A stretch of 63,875 nucleotides of DNA from Symbiodinium natans (GCA_905221605.1 CAJNDS010002422.1:1-63875), one strand, 5' to 3'; numbered from the stretch's first letter, positions 43,905 to 55,600 are shown. Notes: a model not told the origin generated them from the letters alone. Made by a program: numbers and translations.

Positions 43905-44250
43905 GTTTAGGGTTTAGGGTTTAGGGTTTAGGGTTTAGGGTTTAGGGTTTAGGGTTTAGGGTTTAGGGTTTAGGGTTTAGGGTTTAGGGTTTAGGAATTG
44001 GGGTTTAGCTGGTTTGGGGTTTAGGGTGTGGGTCTTCTGGTCGGACTTCGGGTATGGAGCTTATGGTGGAAGGCTTAGCGTGTTGTACGACACTCGAGTG
44101 TATCTGAACTCTCTCTGAAACGAAGAAGGCCTAAAATTCAGCCCCCACCTGCCATACACGCCCAGGTTTAGGGCTTAGAGTTTGGGGTTTAGGGTTTAGG
44201 ATTTAGGGCTTAGGGCTTAGGGTTTAGGGTTTAGGGCTTAGGGTTTAGGG
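43905..44250 (+). repeat. TTTAGGG arrays up to the left end of copy B
   Basis: A pure array at 43905-43995, a unique gap of about 150 bp, then TTTAGGG/CTTAGGG at 44165-44250 ending exactly where the direct repeat begins. Confidence 0.92.
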
Positions 44251-44535
44251 TACGGGGGGACAACCAAGGAAGGAAATCAACTCCCTAATCGCCCTGAACT
44301 TATATTTCCCAGATCGAACCAAGAAACAAACAAGAACACGGATAAGAGCAACCCAGGGGGGAAGGAAAGGGGGAAGGAATCCACACCCTTACCAAACCCT
44401 AAGAACCCAGGCACTACTTTTTGAACTTGTGGCTTTCTGTTCAAGCCCATCTTGAGCCAAATAGATTACCGGGTTCATTAACCCTTCCAACTTCCAACAC
44501 TAACTCCTTTCTACAATACCAATTGCAGCTCCGCA
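44251..44535. repeat. Direct repeat, copy B left end (285 bp)
   Basis: Same sequence as 34676-34962 and 52795-53081, with about nine small differences from the latter. Its outer boundary is TTTAGGG DNA. Confidence 0.9.
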
Positions 44536-44902
44536 CTCCCCCTGTCCTAGGATTTCCTAGGACACATTGGAGATGCAGATCTTTTGGCCAAAACTGCCAT
44601 TACGGCAGCAGCCAGCTGCTTGAAATGCAAATTGTGGTTTAACGTCTTCCAGGACGGAATTATAGCACATTGGCTAACCTACTACCCATAGAGAATCTTT
44701 TTTCACCTTGATCCTCTCATCACTGAAGACTCCTTGGCCTTCTTCACCACAAACCGTGGTCTTCGCTACGCGAAGCTACTGACTCCTACTATCAGGGATT
44801 TCCATACCCTTAATAGTAACCGCCACATTGTCAGCACATTGGCTGTTCCAGCGCACCGGTCTCCAGAAAGAGAAAAACCATCCCTTCATCCATACCATCC
44901 AA
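44536..44902 (-). other. 3' flank / UTR of the CCCH gene, copy B
   Basis: Matches 34963-35332 with few changes. It lies between the stop codon and the terminal direct repeat. Confidence 0.5.
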
Positions 44903-47900
44903 TCACTTCTTTTTCCGATTGTTGGCAATCTTGAGGTGAAGTTTCAGCAGAATATACTCCAGGTCCGAAACTGTAAGAACAGGATCCTGTACGCCCCTTT
45001 GAATTGAGGATACCAATCCTTCTCTCTTTGCGTCCTCAATCGCCTGGCAAGATTGACCCATCTCTTCATTCGCATTGGCAGACCCTGGTGCCTCCGCATC
45101 GGATGGACGATCCTTTTCCTCAGGATCTTGCACCATTACCACCTCTTCTTTTTTGGGACTCTGACTTTTCTCCTTCTTCTTTGTCTTTCCACCGACATTT
45201 GACTTTGTGCGCGCTTTTGAGGCTTTTTCCACTGCAGAAACCACCACATTGGATGATGATCCACCCTTCTCAATGACCGCCGGCATCTTCTTCGGCTTTG
45301 GAACCATGAGAGTGTAAGGATCTTCGATAGCTGCAGCTTTCCTCTTCTTTTTTACCTTTTTCTTCTCCTCCTCAACGCCAACCTCCGTCTCCGAAGTCTC
45401 AACCACTTCTTTTTCGGCAGGAATATCTTTGCTGGACTCCCCTTCTAGGGACCTCTTTTTCCCTTTTTTGGGACCCTTTTCTTCTCCCAAATTGGCTCGC
45501 TCATACCATATCCTCAGGTCATTGACCCATTCTTCCACCTCCGCGAGTGAAACATCGTACGACTTCACTACTTCGAGAAGTTCCAGCACGGTCAACATTT
45601 CAGTGGTCCACGAAACCCATACTTGATCCATTTGGTCAGCATCTCCAGTGAACTTCAGGAGTTTGAACAATGGGTCCGCCTCTGCTCGAGCCAAATCTGG
45701 CTTGCCACCGGACAGAAATGAAATCGCCTCCATCAACAGTTCCGTCATCTTGGTCTCTTCGTCATAAACCATAAAATCCTCCTCATCATCATCGAACTGT
45801 TCAGGAGAGATCTCCTTTTCTCCACCATTTGCACCAGACTTTCTCCTTGGACCATCCCTTGGGGGCGTCCTTGGAGACCTTGGCCTCTGTTCTTCCAGCG
45901 GAACACCATGCTCGAAGACACACCTGTCACCAAATCGACACTTCCCAGACCGAGCAAACTGGACGCACCTCACACCAGTTGCATCATGCGAGAACCCACA
46001 ATCCTTTCCAGCGAAACATTCTCTCCCTGCTACATAGTATTTGCACCAATATGAATGTAGCACCACATCATCTTCGGAATGGATGAATTTGCAGTCGTCA
46101 CCAAATTTGCAGCGGTCTTTCCCTTTGCCAAACCAATAGCAGAAACCCTTCTTCCTCTTCTCCAAGCGCTCTGCCTCATACCGGTCCATAGGGCGACTGT
46201 GCTCTACATGAACATTGCCATGTACCTGGGGACTGCTCCCTTCACCCGACGTGCTATCAGTATTTGGTGCTTGGAGTACAGCTGGAAAACCTGGCCTTGG
46301 TCCTACCACCTTCATGATTGGGTTTCCGCCAACTCCTGAGCCCTGCTGAGACGATCCAAAAACATTGAACATCTTCGTGAAGGCCTTTCTAGTGCCAATC
46401 TTCTGCACCCTTTTGATTGGACGTTTCATTGCTCCAACCTTGCATCCAGATGCGTTCAAACGACACAACCTCCTATGCCCAGCTCTATATCCCTTCTTCC
46501 AAAGAGCCATAAGAATTTTAGAGGCAGTAACATTCTCCACCTCTACCTTTTCCAATGGTCCCTCACTTCCCGGAACAATCCCATCCATATCTGAAGACCT
46601 TTCCATCTTTTTTGACACCACTTCGTCGAGGTAGTCTTCTGAGATCCAGGGAAAGTTCCCCTTAGAGGAAGGATTGTCATCATTGTTTGGTCCTTCACCA
46701 GGATATCCTTTGGTGCTGTCAAAGATCTTACCAGTAGTGCGGTCCTGCATAGAGAAATTCGAAGCCACGCGGGAGTACACTGACCACAAGAAAATCCTTG
46801 TGTCCGCCAGTCTGGATGACCCACTGGATTTCTCCTCTTCCGGAGAAACTTCTGGCGCTTTGCCCTTCCCTCCAGTGTCACCGCTTGTCTCACCTCCAGC
46901 ATCTTCAATGGGAATAAGGGATTCATTGTTCCCTTGATCAAGCACCGCATCCTCTAGTCCAAGAACTTCCAGCATCGCTGTCGAAGGATCCACCTCCTCA
47001 TCCGCATCGTCGTCCATCCTTCTCCAGAGAGCCTCCAATTGGTCCGCACAAGTCGCCGCTTGAAGAAACTCCATCAACCGAGCCCTCCCGCGCGGCCAGA
47101 GAAATTCTGAAACCATCACCGACCCTTGTGCTCCCAGATTCAGGAATGGGTGAACCATTTTGGCTACCCTCGCCATAAGTTCAATATGAACTTCCATGCC
47201 TGGACTGCGGCTCCAATCATAGGCAATTGCCTCCATAGCAGTACCAAACTTGTCCGTATTCTTGAATTCCCCTTCCAGACCAGGAGACAACAAGGCACCC
47301 ATCACCGAAAGAGGGTAATTCCCCACCGCCGGCAAGCACGGGTTGTCATGGAACGAATGATGCAGGTCAGTATAATATCCTTGATCTCTCCTTTGAAAAA
47401 GGAGTGTTCCAGTCCCTAGCTGGGCATTCATTTCATCCACTTGAACCATTTCAGCACATATCCTCTGTGCCAGGTGCGCCATTTCTGGCCAGACGGTACG
47501 ATCGGTCAGACCGCGACGCATAACCCAATCAGTTGTTGGCGACTGGATCAGCGTTCCTGGATCATACACCATAACCATTGCACCGTCTCCCATTGACTGA
47601 TCAGCATCGTCCTCCAGTGCCAGGTTCTCATCCTGTTCGCTTGCACCCTCGGATGACATGCTAATAACCAAATTTCGATCCATCTTATTGGACCCTTTTT
47701 GGCAATCTCTTTGCCCCATTGGCAACTTGCCAACTGCAACCTTCCAATAAATTCGAGTCAGAAGGCCTTTCACCAGCAATTGCTGAAGGTCACTCCTCAC
47801 CGGACCACCATCCAACATCTTCGCATCATTACCACGGAGATCATTGCTCCCGCCTTCTCCTTCTTTTTGGTCGGTCTCCTCGCCAGAAATCTGTACTGCT

Positions 47901-50900
47901 CCTTCCGGCGCCGTCTCCTGTCCAGCCACTTCATGCCCAGGAAGAACTTGAGCGCTTTCAGAGACATTCACCTGTCCAGCAGCACCTTGCCCAGGTAAAA
48001 CCTCATCCGTGGAGCCCACCGCCAGCGAACCAACCATAACTGAACCATCCCTTGTTCTTTTTTGAGACCGTTCAGCTCGACGAGAAGGTTGTGGTAGCGA
48101 AAAAACTTGTGAAGTCACTTCTTGGCGGGTCTCCCCCCGCGACGCTTTGTCGCGCCCTTCGCCAAGGTGAACCGATTTTTTCGGCCCATCATTGGAGCCT
48201 GAAGAACCACTTTGTGGAACATTGCCACGACTCGCAGTTCTCCACGAATCCCTTTCTTGCAAAAAGAGTTCCTTCAGGCGTTGTACCGCATTGGTCTCCT
48301 CCTCGCTTGAATCGCTTGAGGAAGCGGCATACGAGACCAAAGCCTCCGCCTGGTCATCATCATCCCCCACATCTGCCCACGCTCTGCTGAATGGATACGA
48401 CAAACCACCACGAGGTTTCACCGGCTCCAGTGGCTTCGGTTTTTCCACCACTTCCGCCAGTTGCACTCGTCGTTGTGACCGAGATCGTGGCACCTGTCGC
48501 ACCTGTTTTTTGTCCAGCAAGGGCCTTCCCCTTCTTACAGGGTTTGATCTTGACCGATACTTTTTCGTTGGTGGATTCACCGGCGGCATTCCAACTCCCA
48601 CCAACCGCAGCTTCTGTACGCACAACGGAGACCTCTGCGCAAGCGTCCAACCATCACGGTACCTGACCTTATCAAAAAGCTCCGATAGGAACCTCTCGGC
48701 ATAGTTTTTGCACCGGAGTCTTCAGCTTCACGCACCTGAGTGAGGGTTCGCACCGCCGCTCTTCCAGTCCCTTTGTTCCCAGAAGATTGTTGTACCCGTA
48801 CAGATGCATCAGAAGGAACTGCCTTTTCCGGTCCTCCCGGTCGATATCGGACCTCACCCACCAATTGCAGAATTTTGCATGCGGTCACTTTGTTGATCCC
48901 TTTGTCAACCAAATCTTCCACAAAGATGAACTCTTGCAAGTCCGACACATTGGTCACACCAAGCGTAATCATCACCTCACTTACATGAGGGGTATACACC
49001 CACAGGTGTGCGTTGCGAGCCATCCAATTTTCAATCGGCTCCTCCGGATTGTGAAGCTGAGTACTAGTGGATGCAGCCACCGAATTCTTTTGCTCATCAG
49101 CTTCTACTTCATCCAGAATACCTTTTTCACCATCTTTTTGTGACACATTGGTCATTTGCAGTGCTTTTGGTGCCGAGGATGAGGAAGATTCAGCTCCCCC
49201 ACTTGCAGGTGGCTGAAAAGTGCTTCTGTCCGAGATCTCCCATCCTCTCTCCTTTTCAAACCGGACCTGATTGGCCACGTGTACCAGGTGTTTCAGGAGT
49301 GTTGACCGCTCCTCGGACATCTCGTCGTGTGAGTACTTGCAGAAATTTAACCCTTTCCGGCAACGTCCTCGGAGGTAATAATCAAAACAGCAATTGTGGA
49401 ACCCTGCGTCCCTTAGCGCCTTCCTGGAAGCATTGTCCCAAGATTTGCCGGGCTCCCAAGTCCCTTCCAATGCTACATCATCGTTGTGAAGGTACCTGCA
49501 TGCAGTCCCATATTTACACCCACCTTGATTGTAATACAGACACAGCCGACCTTTTGGCTCACCTGACGTAGGCTCACCCTTTGATGCACCTTTGCCAAAA
49601 TTGTACTTGGCCCGGAAGGCTAACTCCTCCCGCTCCTGCTGTGCCTCATCCACTGTACCTTCCTCTGTGGGAGGGTCACCGATGTTCCCGTCCTCATCAT
49701 CAGCTTCTTGGCTATTCTTTGGATCAGTTGACCCCCTTCTGGCCAACCTTCACCGTACCGACGATGCTCATAGGGACACCCATCGCCATTGCGACACCTT
49801 CCCTTATTGAAGAACCTGCACAGCTTGCTGTAACCAGGTGACAACACCGTCTTTGGTGTCATGTAAGCCTTTTTGTACTGGTCAGGATCCATGTAGGCTT
49901 CCATTGGCTTGTTCTCCCTTTTGCTCATGGATTGCACTGCACCATCAAGCTCCTGCAAAAATAGCTTGGTGTCCAACCAAAGCGCGTTCCAAAACTCCTC
50001 TTCCCCTTGATCCAGCACCGCATCACCCACAACTGGTCGAGAAAATCTCCTTTTCCTACGTGCCAGTTCGAAGAGCGCGTTGTGGTACTGTGTTCGGGAA
50101 AAGGTGGTTAACTCCCCCAAACCTGTGTTTTCTGTACCATCAGGCTCCCAACCATCATCTTGCAAGATGCCATACGCGCGCCGAGCTTCCGCATTGAGGA
50201 ATGCCTGATCCGCAACACACTCCTGTAAATCTTCCATCGGCCGACCTAACAGCATCCCAGTAATTTTGCCAACATAGGCTCCCTCTTCATTTCCATTCTC
50301 CAGAAGAGGTTTGTAGATCTTTTCTCCATAAAGTTGCCTTTCTTCTCGTTCTTCAGAGGATAACTCCTGTACCACAAGCTCTTCATCGGATTGCTCTTCC
50401 TCCTGTTTCCATTCCCATTGACCGTTGGAATCTTGGTACCATTGACCAGCATACCATGAATCCGTCCACCACGTACTCCAGCCGCCGCGTTTCCACTTCC
50501 GCAGCGTCGAAGAAGAGTCCTCCACGTCCTCTTCTAAAACCAGAAAGGTGTCCAAGATTATGGTACCATCATCTTCCACTCGTTTCACTGTTCCATTGAC
50601 AGTATCACCAAACTTGAACTGATATGCATTGTTCCCTTCTGCAGGAATCAATACATTCATATCCCCATAGTCCAAAAAGGCTCCATACCCATTGATGCAG
50701 CGCACTAGACCCATGATCTCATCTCCCTCTTGATAGCAATGTGGCCCAGGTGACTCCAAGGCTCCCGCTCGGGGCACTTTCTTTACACGCTCTTCATAAA
50801 CCATCTCTGTATCATCGGCTCCTGGCGCATCCTTTGTCTTCACCTTTGGGTCACACTGCTCGTCCTGCTCCACGAGTCCCACAAGCTCATCTTTTTTGTG

Positions 50901-52727
50901 CTCCTGGATTTCAGGACCTCCTTTTTTCTCCGCCAACGGCTTTGCCTCATCTGCTGTAGTTCGCTCGGTGTCGACTTCCAGTGAACTTCCAGACGGCAAC
51001 GCTTCTCCCTTCATGGGAGTGGACCCATCATTGGAGTCCTTTGTCTCACCTTCTGCAGCAGGCAAATCTTCTTCCACTGCAGGGCAAAAGAGTCGATCAT
51101 CCACGGCAGGCATGCTTTCTTCCACCGCAGGCTCCTTTGGTTCCATGGCCTCCAAAGGAGAATTTCCACCATCATTGACTACAGCTGCCTCATTGGCTCC
51201 GGTGTAGCCCTTGTCATTTCGTTCCTCGCTGCTAACTTCAGGTTGCACCAGTGCGTCCACCTGTGAACCTCCATCATCAGCTGCTGCGGAGACCTGCGCC
51301 CCATTGTTGCAGTCGCCCGTGGAACGTACCACCACATGCACCTCAACCCGTGCTTCCTTCGCACTCCAGGTAATATCTGGCGCATCAACCCGCGCATCAT
51401 TGGCGCTCCAGGCCTCATTTTTCAGATCATCCGTGTCTCCAGCTATTCCAGAAGCTTCTTTTTCCCCTTGAATGGCAGAATCCTTGGCACCAAACGAAGA
51501 GACCTCCTCAGTCGTAACACACAACTTTTTCTCTCCATCCTCCGAATCTCCAGGACCACCTTCCTGAACAACAGGTACCACATCCACCACTCGCTCTTCT
51601 GCAGCCGACACAGTTCCGATCACCTCATTGGGCATTTTCTCTTCTGGATCCACCAATTCCATCGCTGCCCCACCCTCAGAAAGCGCTTCTGTTTCTTCCC
51701 GATCCAGGTGTTGAGCTCCAGCGATGTTGGCTTGGTTCCCAGGAATCCCTTCCTCATCAGGAGAACCCGAGGTCGGGGCGTCACCATCAGCCCTAGGACC
51801 GCTATCCCTGATAGTAGAGGAAAAATCTTTTTCACCTAAACTATTTACACTACCCTGGAATGCCCTCGTAGACTCAGTCTTCGGAGTAGAGGATGAAGAA
51901 TCCAGTGCCGCCTCCATTTCCAGCTCATTGCCCAAAGGAGACCCAACCACCTCGTCACTCTTCACCTTTTCACCTACCACCGGCAATGTCCACTTGGTTT
52001 CGTGCGTATCCAGGCAGTAATAATATTGTCTCCCATCTTCATGGAGGTGCAATTCCCACATTGTGCCATCACACGCTTGGATCAGATGCTCGTCTTTCCG
52101 AAAACCGTCCCTTTCAGAAACCTGTCGCATCTCGTCCTCTTCTTCTGACAGCTGTCGCAACCGTTCAGCCTCCATCTGTAGGATCTCCTCCTCCCCCATG
52201 GCGTATTCAGCAGCAGGTGCAGCTTCAAAGCCGTCCGCACCCTTCTGTTTGTGACCGCTTCCACCACCTTGGGAACTCGAAGATGGACCCTTTTTGATCT
52301 TGTTCAACGGCCTCCTGGTCGCTTGTAGCACTTCTCCAATCAGATCGGTCTGAGACTCTTGGTCTACCATTCGACCCGAAGTCGAAGACGACGGCTGGTA
52401 CCCGTGTTTGTGTAACACTCGTAAAACAGTCACCTCCATTTCACGATCTATGCCACCAGTCGCATCCCAGTTCCTTTTTTCACCAGGCTTTGGCGGTACA
52501 GAAACAGCACGTCCTTCAGCTTCAGCATTGCTAACCATATCCCTATTGGGATTCATACCCGCATTGGGGCTTTCTGCAACCAAGGCCTCTTCCAGATGTA
52601 CTTCAGCGTCGGGAATCACCTCTTCCAACACCGATCTTTCACCCAGAGACTCAGCTGCACCATTTCCAGCTCCACCATCTTGTCCACCATCCGAGGCAAG
52701 TTGGAGCCATCGCTTCGGGGAAGGCAT
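44903..52727 (-). CDS. WW/S1/CCCH zinc-finger RNA-binding protein, copy B, full length
   Basis: About 2,600 residues with no intron needed. An upstream GTG at 52760 is in frame, but the first ATG (52727, MPSPKRWLQLAS) is the likely start. Order: a WW domain near residues 220-250 (MWELHLHEDGRQYYY...ETKW), a long acidic region, an S1-type RNA-binding domain near 660-735 (GLVRCINGYGAFLDYGD), CCCH finger 1 (CRFFNKGRCRNGDGCPYEH, spacing 7-5-3), fingers 2 and 3 (49555-49325), a SAM/helix-hairpin-like stretch (about 49010-48845), an Arg/Ser-rich linker, fingers 4-6 (about 46160-45905) and a Lys/Glu-rich tail. This mix suggests RNA binding, perhaps in translation or splicing control; the cellular role is unknown. 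Single-base losses near 49733 and 48682 break the frame, but copy A is open at both places, so they look like sequence errors or early decay. A Gag-like role in a mobile element is an alternative. Confidence 0.75.
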
Positions 52728-52794
52728 TGCTTCTTGATCCCAAAAACCTTGAAAGAACACTTAACCGCAGGGAACCTAATTTGGGCTCATAACC

Positions 52795-53081
52795 TACGGG
52801 GGGACAACCAAGGAAGGAAATCAACTCCCCTAATCGCCCTGAACTTATATTTCCCAGATCGAACCAAGAAACAACCAAGAACACGGATAAGAGCAACCCA
52901 GGGGGGAAGGAAAGGGGGAAGGAACCCACACCCTTACCAAACCCTAAGAACCCAGGCACTTCTTTTTGAACTTGTGGCTTTCTGTTCAAGCCCATCTTGA
53001 GCCAAACATGATTTCCGGGTTCATTAACCCTTCCAACTCTCAACACTAACTCTTTTCTACAATACCAATTGCAGCTCCGCA
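52795..53081. repeat. Direct repeat, copy B right end (287 bp)
   Basis: Lies 68 bp upstream of the CCCH start codon. It shares its whole length with 34676-34962 (about one difference) and with 44251-44535. The inner edge is TACGGGGG. The outer edge ends ...CTCCGCA, followed at once by TAGGGGTTTAGGGG. Read on the minus strand it starts TGCGGAG and ends CCCGTA. Confidence 0.9.
52996..53018 (-). other. Spliced-leader-like motif in the direct repeat
   Basis: On the minus strand the sequence starts CCGG, ends TTTGGCTCAAG and is followed by ATG. The last 11 bases equal the 3' end of the dinoflagellate spliced leader and the first three (CCG) also match, but the middle does not. It could be an eroded leader relic or chance. 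Confidence 0.25.
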
Positions 53082-53790
53082 TAGGGGTTTAGGGGTTTAG
53101 GGGTTTAGGGGTTTAGGGGTTTAGGGGTTTAGGGTTTAGCATCTAGGGCTTAAGGTTCTAGGTTTCGACATGCTTTTGTTTTGTTGGAGGGCTTGGGATT
53201 CGGGTTCAAGCCTTACAGGCATCCATGAGTAGACAGAGACTTTGAGAAACTTGGGGGTTTTGCAATTTACAATATTAAAGTAGGGGTACCTTCTTGGGGG
53301 TCCTTCTCAAAAAGGGGATCCTACTATTTGGGGTCTATATTACGGGTCCCGTAGTACCGTCAACATGAAAGCAAACCCCACACCACCAAGAGGTAGAGAG
53401 AATGGGGCGTTAGGGAAGCTCAGGCTTTAAGCCCTAGACCCTAAACCCTAAACCCTAAACCCGAAACCCTGAACCCTAAACCCCACACCAGCCTCGTTGG
53501 GTGCACGCGCACCTCTCAAGTAAGTCATCTCGCTCTTGATCTTGGCAGCATCGGTGCAAAACCTGGGCGACTGGAGGTTGCAGGGTTTAGGGTTTAGGGT
53601 TTAGGGCTTGGGGGTTAGGGTTTTAGGTTTTGGGGTTCGGGGTTGAGGGTCCAGTTCACGGGGACAAACGGGGGTTAGAGATTTCAGGTCACAACCCCAA
53701 ATGTCGAGCAACGCCGACACTATCTACTATTTAGGGTTTAAGGTGTAGGGTTTAGGGTTTCGGGTTTAGGGTTTATATAGGGTTTGTAGG
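53082..53790. repeat. Mosaic of telomere-type blocks after copy B
   Basis: TTTAGGGG octamers at 53082-53135, CCCTAAA at 53430-53490, TTTAGGG at 53582-53660 and 53728-53775. A family J hairpin-like segment lies at about 53265-53370. Confidence 0.88.
53265..53370. mobile_element. Hairpin-like element, family J copy 2
   Basis: Shares GGGGATCCTACTATTTGGGG and GGTCC/GGGTCCC words with 22485-22575 (inverted), 56545-56620 and 61800-61890. The termini are not sharply defined. Confidence 0.45.
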
Positions 53791-53908
53791 AGCCCATTCA
53801 ACTCCAATCGGCATTTTGGGTAGCTTAATGGTAAGTTCTGGAAAAGCTAAAGCCCGATTTTGCTAGTTCTTGGCAGAGAAGTAAGTTAAGGAATGGCTTC
53901 ATGAGATG

Positions 53909-54091
53909 GTGTTAAGGGCTCCGGGTTTTGAAATGTTAGGGGTCCCTTAATGAGGGTTTGAGGGTTTTGGGGTTATCTACAATTTGCTTGAAAAACCCCC
54001 CTCAAGATTATTGAAGATGATCAGCCCTATATTCGGCTCATAAGGAAGAGCCTTTTCTTTGTTTTTGTTGTTGTTTTTCTTTTTTGGGGTG

Positions 54092-54130
<39 letters not shown>

Positions 54131-54222
54131 AATAGTAGATAACCCTGAAACCCTCAAACCGTCATGTAGGGACCCCTAAAATTTCAAAACCCGGAGAAAA
54201 CCCGGAGCCCTTAACACCATCT
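53909..54222. mobile_element. Inverted-repeat element with arms of about 80 bp
   Basis: The left arm starts GATGGTGTTAAGGGCTCCGG and runs to GGGGTTATCTAC (about 53981). The right arm begins GTAGATAACCC (about 54134) and ends CCTTAACACCAT. The arms pair over about 75-85 bp with a few mismatches and one small duplication (CCCGGAGAAAACCCGGAG). The interior holds a T-rich tract and a run of 34 G at 54095-54128. No coding capacity. Confidence 0.8.
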
Positions 54223-54246
54223 AATTTCTCAACTTCTGGCTCCATG

Positions 54247-54394
54247 CCTACTTGGAGGTTCATGGTACTTATTAACCAAGTATAACTGCAGTTATAAGCC
54301 ACTTATAAGCCCCTTAAGCGCCCGAATATGGTTCTAAGTACAGTTGTAAGTACAGTTATAATTGGTTCATAAGTACCATGAACCTCCAAGTAGG
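54247..54394. mobile_element. 148-bp MITE-like element with perfect 26-bp inverted ends
   Basis: The terminal inverted repeat CCTACTTGGAGGTTCATGGT continues for six more bases and is perfect at both ends. Inner segments (CAAGTATAACTGCAG, CTGTAAGTACAGTTATAATTGG) add imperfect pairing. It sits 24 bp from the larger inverted-repeat element, and AATTTCTCAA occurs on both sides of it. Confidence 0.85.
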
Positions 54395-54519
54395 ATTTCT
54401 CAAATTTTGGCGTTGTCGCCCGGGATCCTGGCCGACAATCCACGCCGTTGACGAACTTCGGCTTCTCGTTTTGGCTGAAGGCAATGTCCTGGGCAAGATG
54501 AGGTGCCTCTAGAGTTCAG

Positions 54520-55250
54520 GTTTAGGGCTTAGGGCTTAGGGTTTAGGGTTTAGGGCTTTGGGTTTAGGGTTTAGGGCTAGGGTTTAGGGCGTAGGGCTCG
54601 GGAATTCTTTTCTCGGGCTCCTCTTGGCTTCTGAGAGGATTTTGCTCGACACGGGGGGGAGGGGGGGGGAGGCGATTTGCTTAAGAACCCCAAAAGAAAA
54701 AATGATACTCCCCATATTCCCGTTAATAGGGAAGAATATCTATATTTCTTCGGGGTTCTTAAGCAAGTAGAACACGCCCCTGCTCCATGCCTGCAAAGAC
54801 GGCAGCACTGGCGGCTCGCGGCGTTGCAGGAAATGAATCAGCATCAGCACCTTGGCGAGCGTCACTGCACCCATCCTTCGGAACTCCAAGGTACAACCAA
54901 CAAGGCTGTCGGAGTTCTTGGCAACTACAGCGCGCTGTAAGCTTCAAATAGCCAATTTTTGAGAGAGGGATATGATGAGCAAAATGGATGATGGAGCGCC
55001 AACCTAAACCCTAAACCCTAAACCCTCAACCCTAAACCCCGAACCCTAAACCCCAAACCCTAAGCCCTAACCCTAACCCCATAGCACACGTGGGGTCGCT
55101 GGCGAACCTGCCCCGGCGAACAAGTTGGTCCGGGTGGCGAAGGCACGTGGCACAAGATAACACCACAACAGCTATAGGGTTCAGGGTTAAGGGTTAAGGG
55201 TTGAGGGTTTAGGGTTGAGGGTTTAGGGTTTGGGGTCTAGGGTTTAGGGA
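54520..55250. repeat. Mosaic of telomere-type blocks
   Basis: TTTAGGG variants at 54520-54600, CCCTAAA at 55003-55080, TTTAGGG and TTGAGGG at 55170-55250. The island at 54670-54960 contains an inverted pair around CTTAAGAACCCC/GGGGTTCTTAAGC (about 54678 and 54753) and open frames without a recognised product. Confidence 0.85.
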
Positions 55251-55600
55251 GCACCTTCTGCAGCTTGCTTGCGCCAGCCGGGGGAGCCGAGCCCGCAACC
55301 GGGCGAACTAGGCATCTCGTTTAGCTTGGCTGTGGCTTTTGGCTCGGCTGTGGCACCGCTGCGAACTCCGATATCCAGATCGATGTCTTTGGCTTCAGGT
55401 GCGCCCGGCATCGATACCATAGTTGAGCTTATTCCCGGCTTCGGAAATGACATGCAGAACAGCGTGTCAAAGTACGAATTCAATAAACCTAGAACCCTGA
55501 GTCTAGTGACTGGCCTGCCCCTGTGTGTCACGGAAATAGCATGCTGCGCTCCCACTTTCGTGTGGCATTGAGGAAATGCTCTCACCTTGACCAACCCTAA
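55251..55600. other. Island with open frames on both strands, unrecognised
   Basis: About 345 bp of unique, codon-like sequence. The minus frame (55594-55251) includes SMPGAPEAKDIDLDIGVRSG; the plus frame (55269-55571) is open as well. No family recognised. It may be an exon fragment between telomere-type blocks. Confidence 0.3.

Noticed and set aside
43399-43917. Frames of alternating Thr-Tyr-Ile-His or Met-Tyr-Val-Cys up to 172 residues
   Set aside because: Translation of the CATA microsatellite only.
52728-52760. Start of the CCCH protein at 52760
   Set aside because: The codon there is GTG; the first ATG in frame is at 52727, which is the likelier start in a eukaryote.
44251-53081. Autonomous LTR retrotransposon
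   Set aside because: No reverse transcriptase, RNase H, integrase or protease motif in the 8.8 kb, and the direct repeats end GTA rather than CA; only a non-autonomous or LTR-like reading remains possible.
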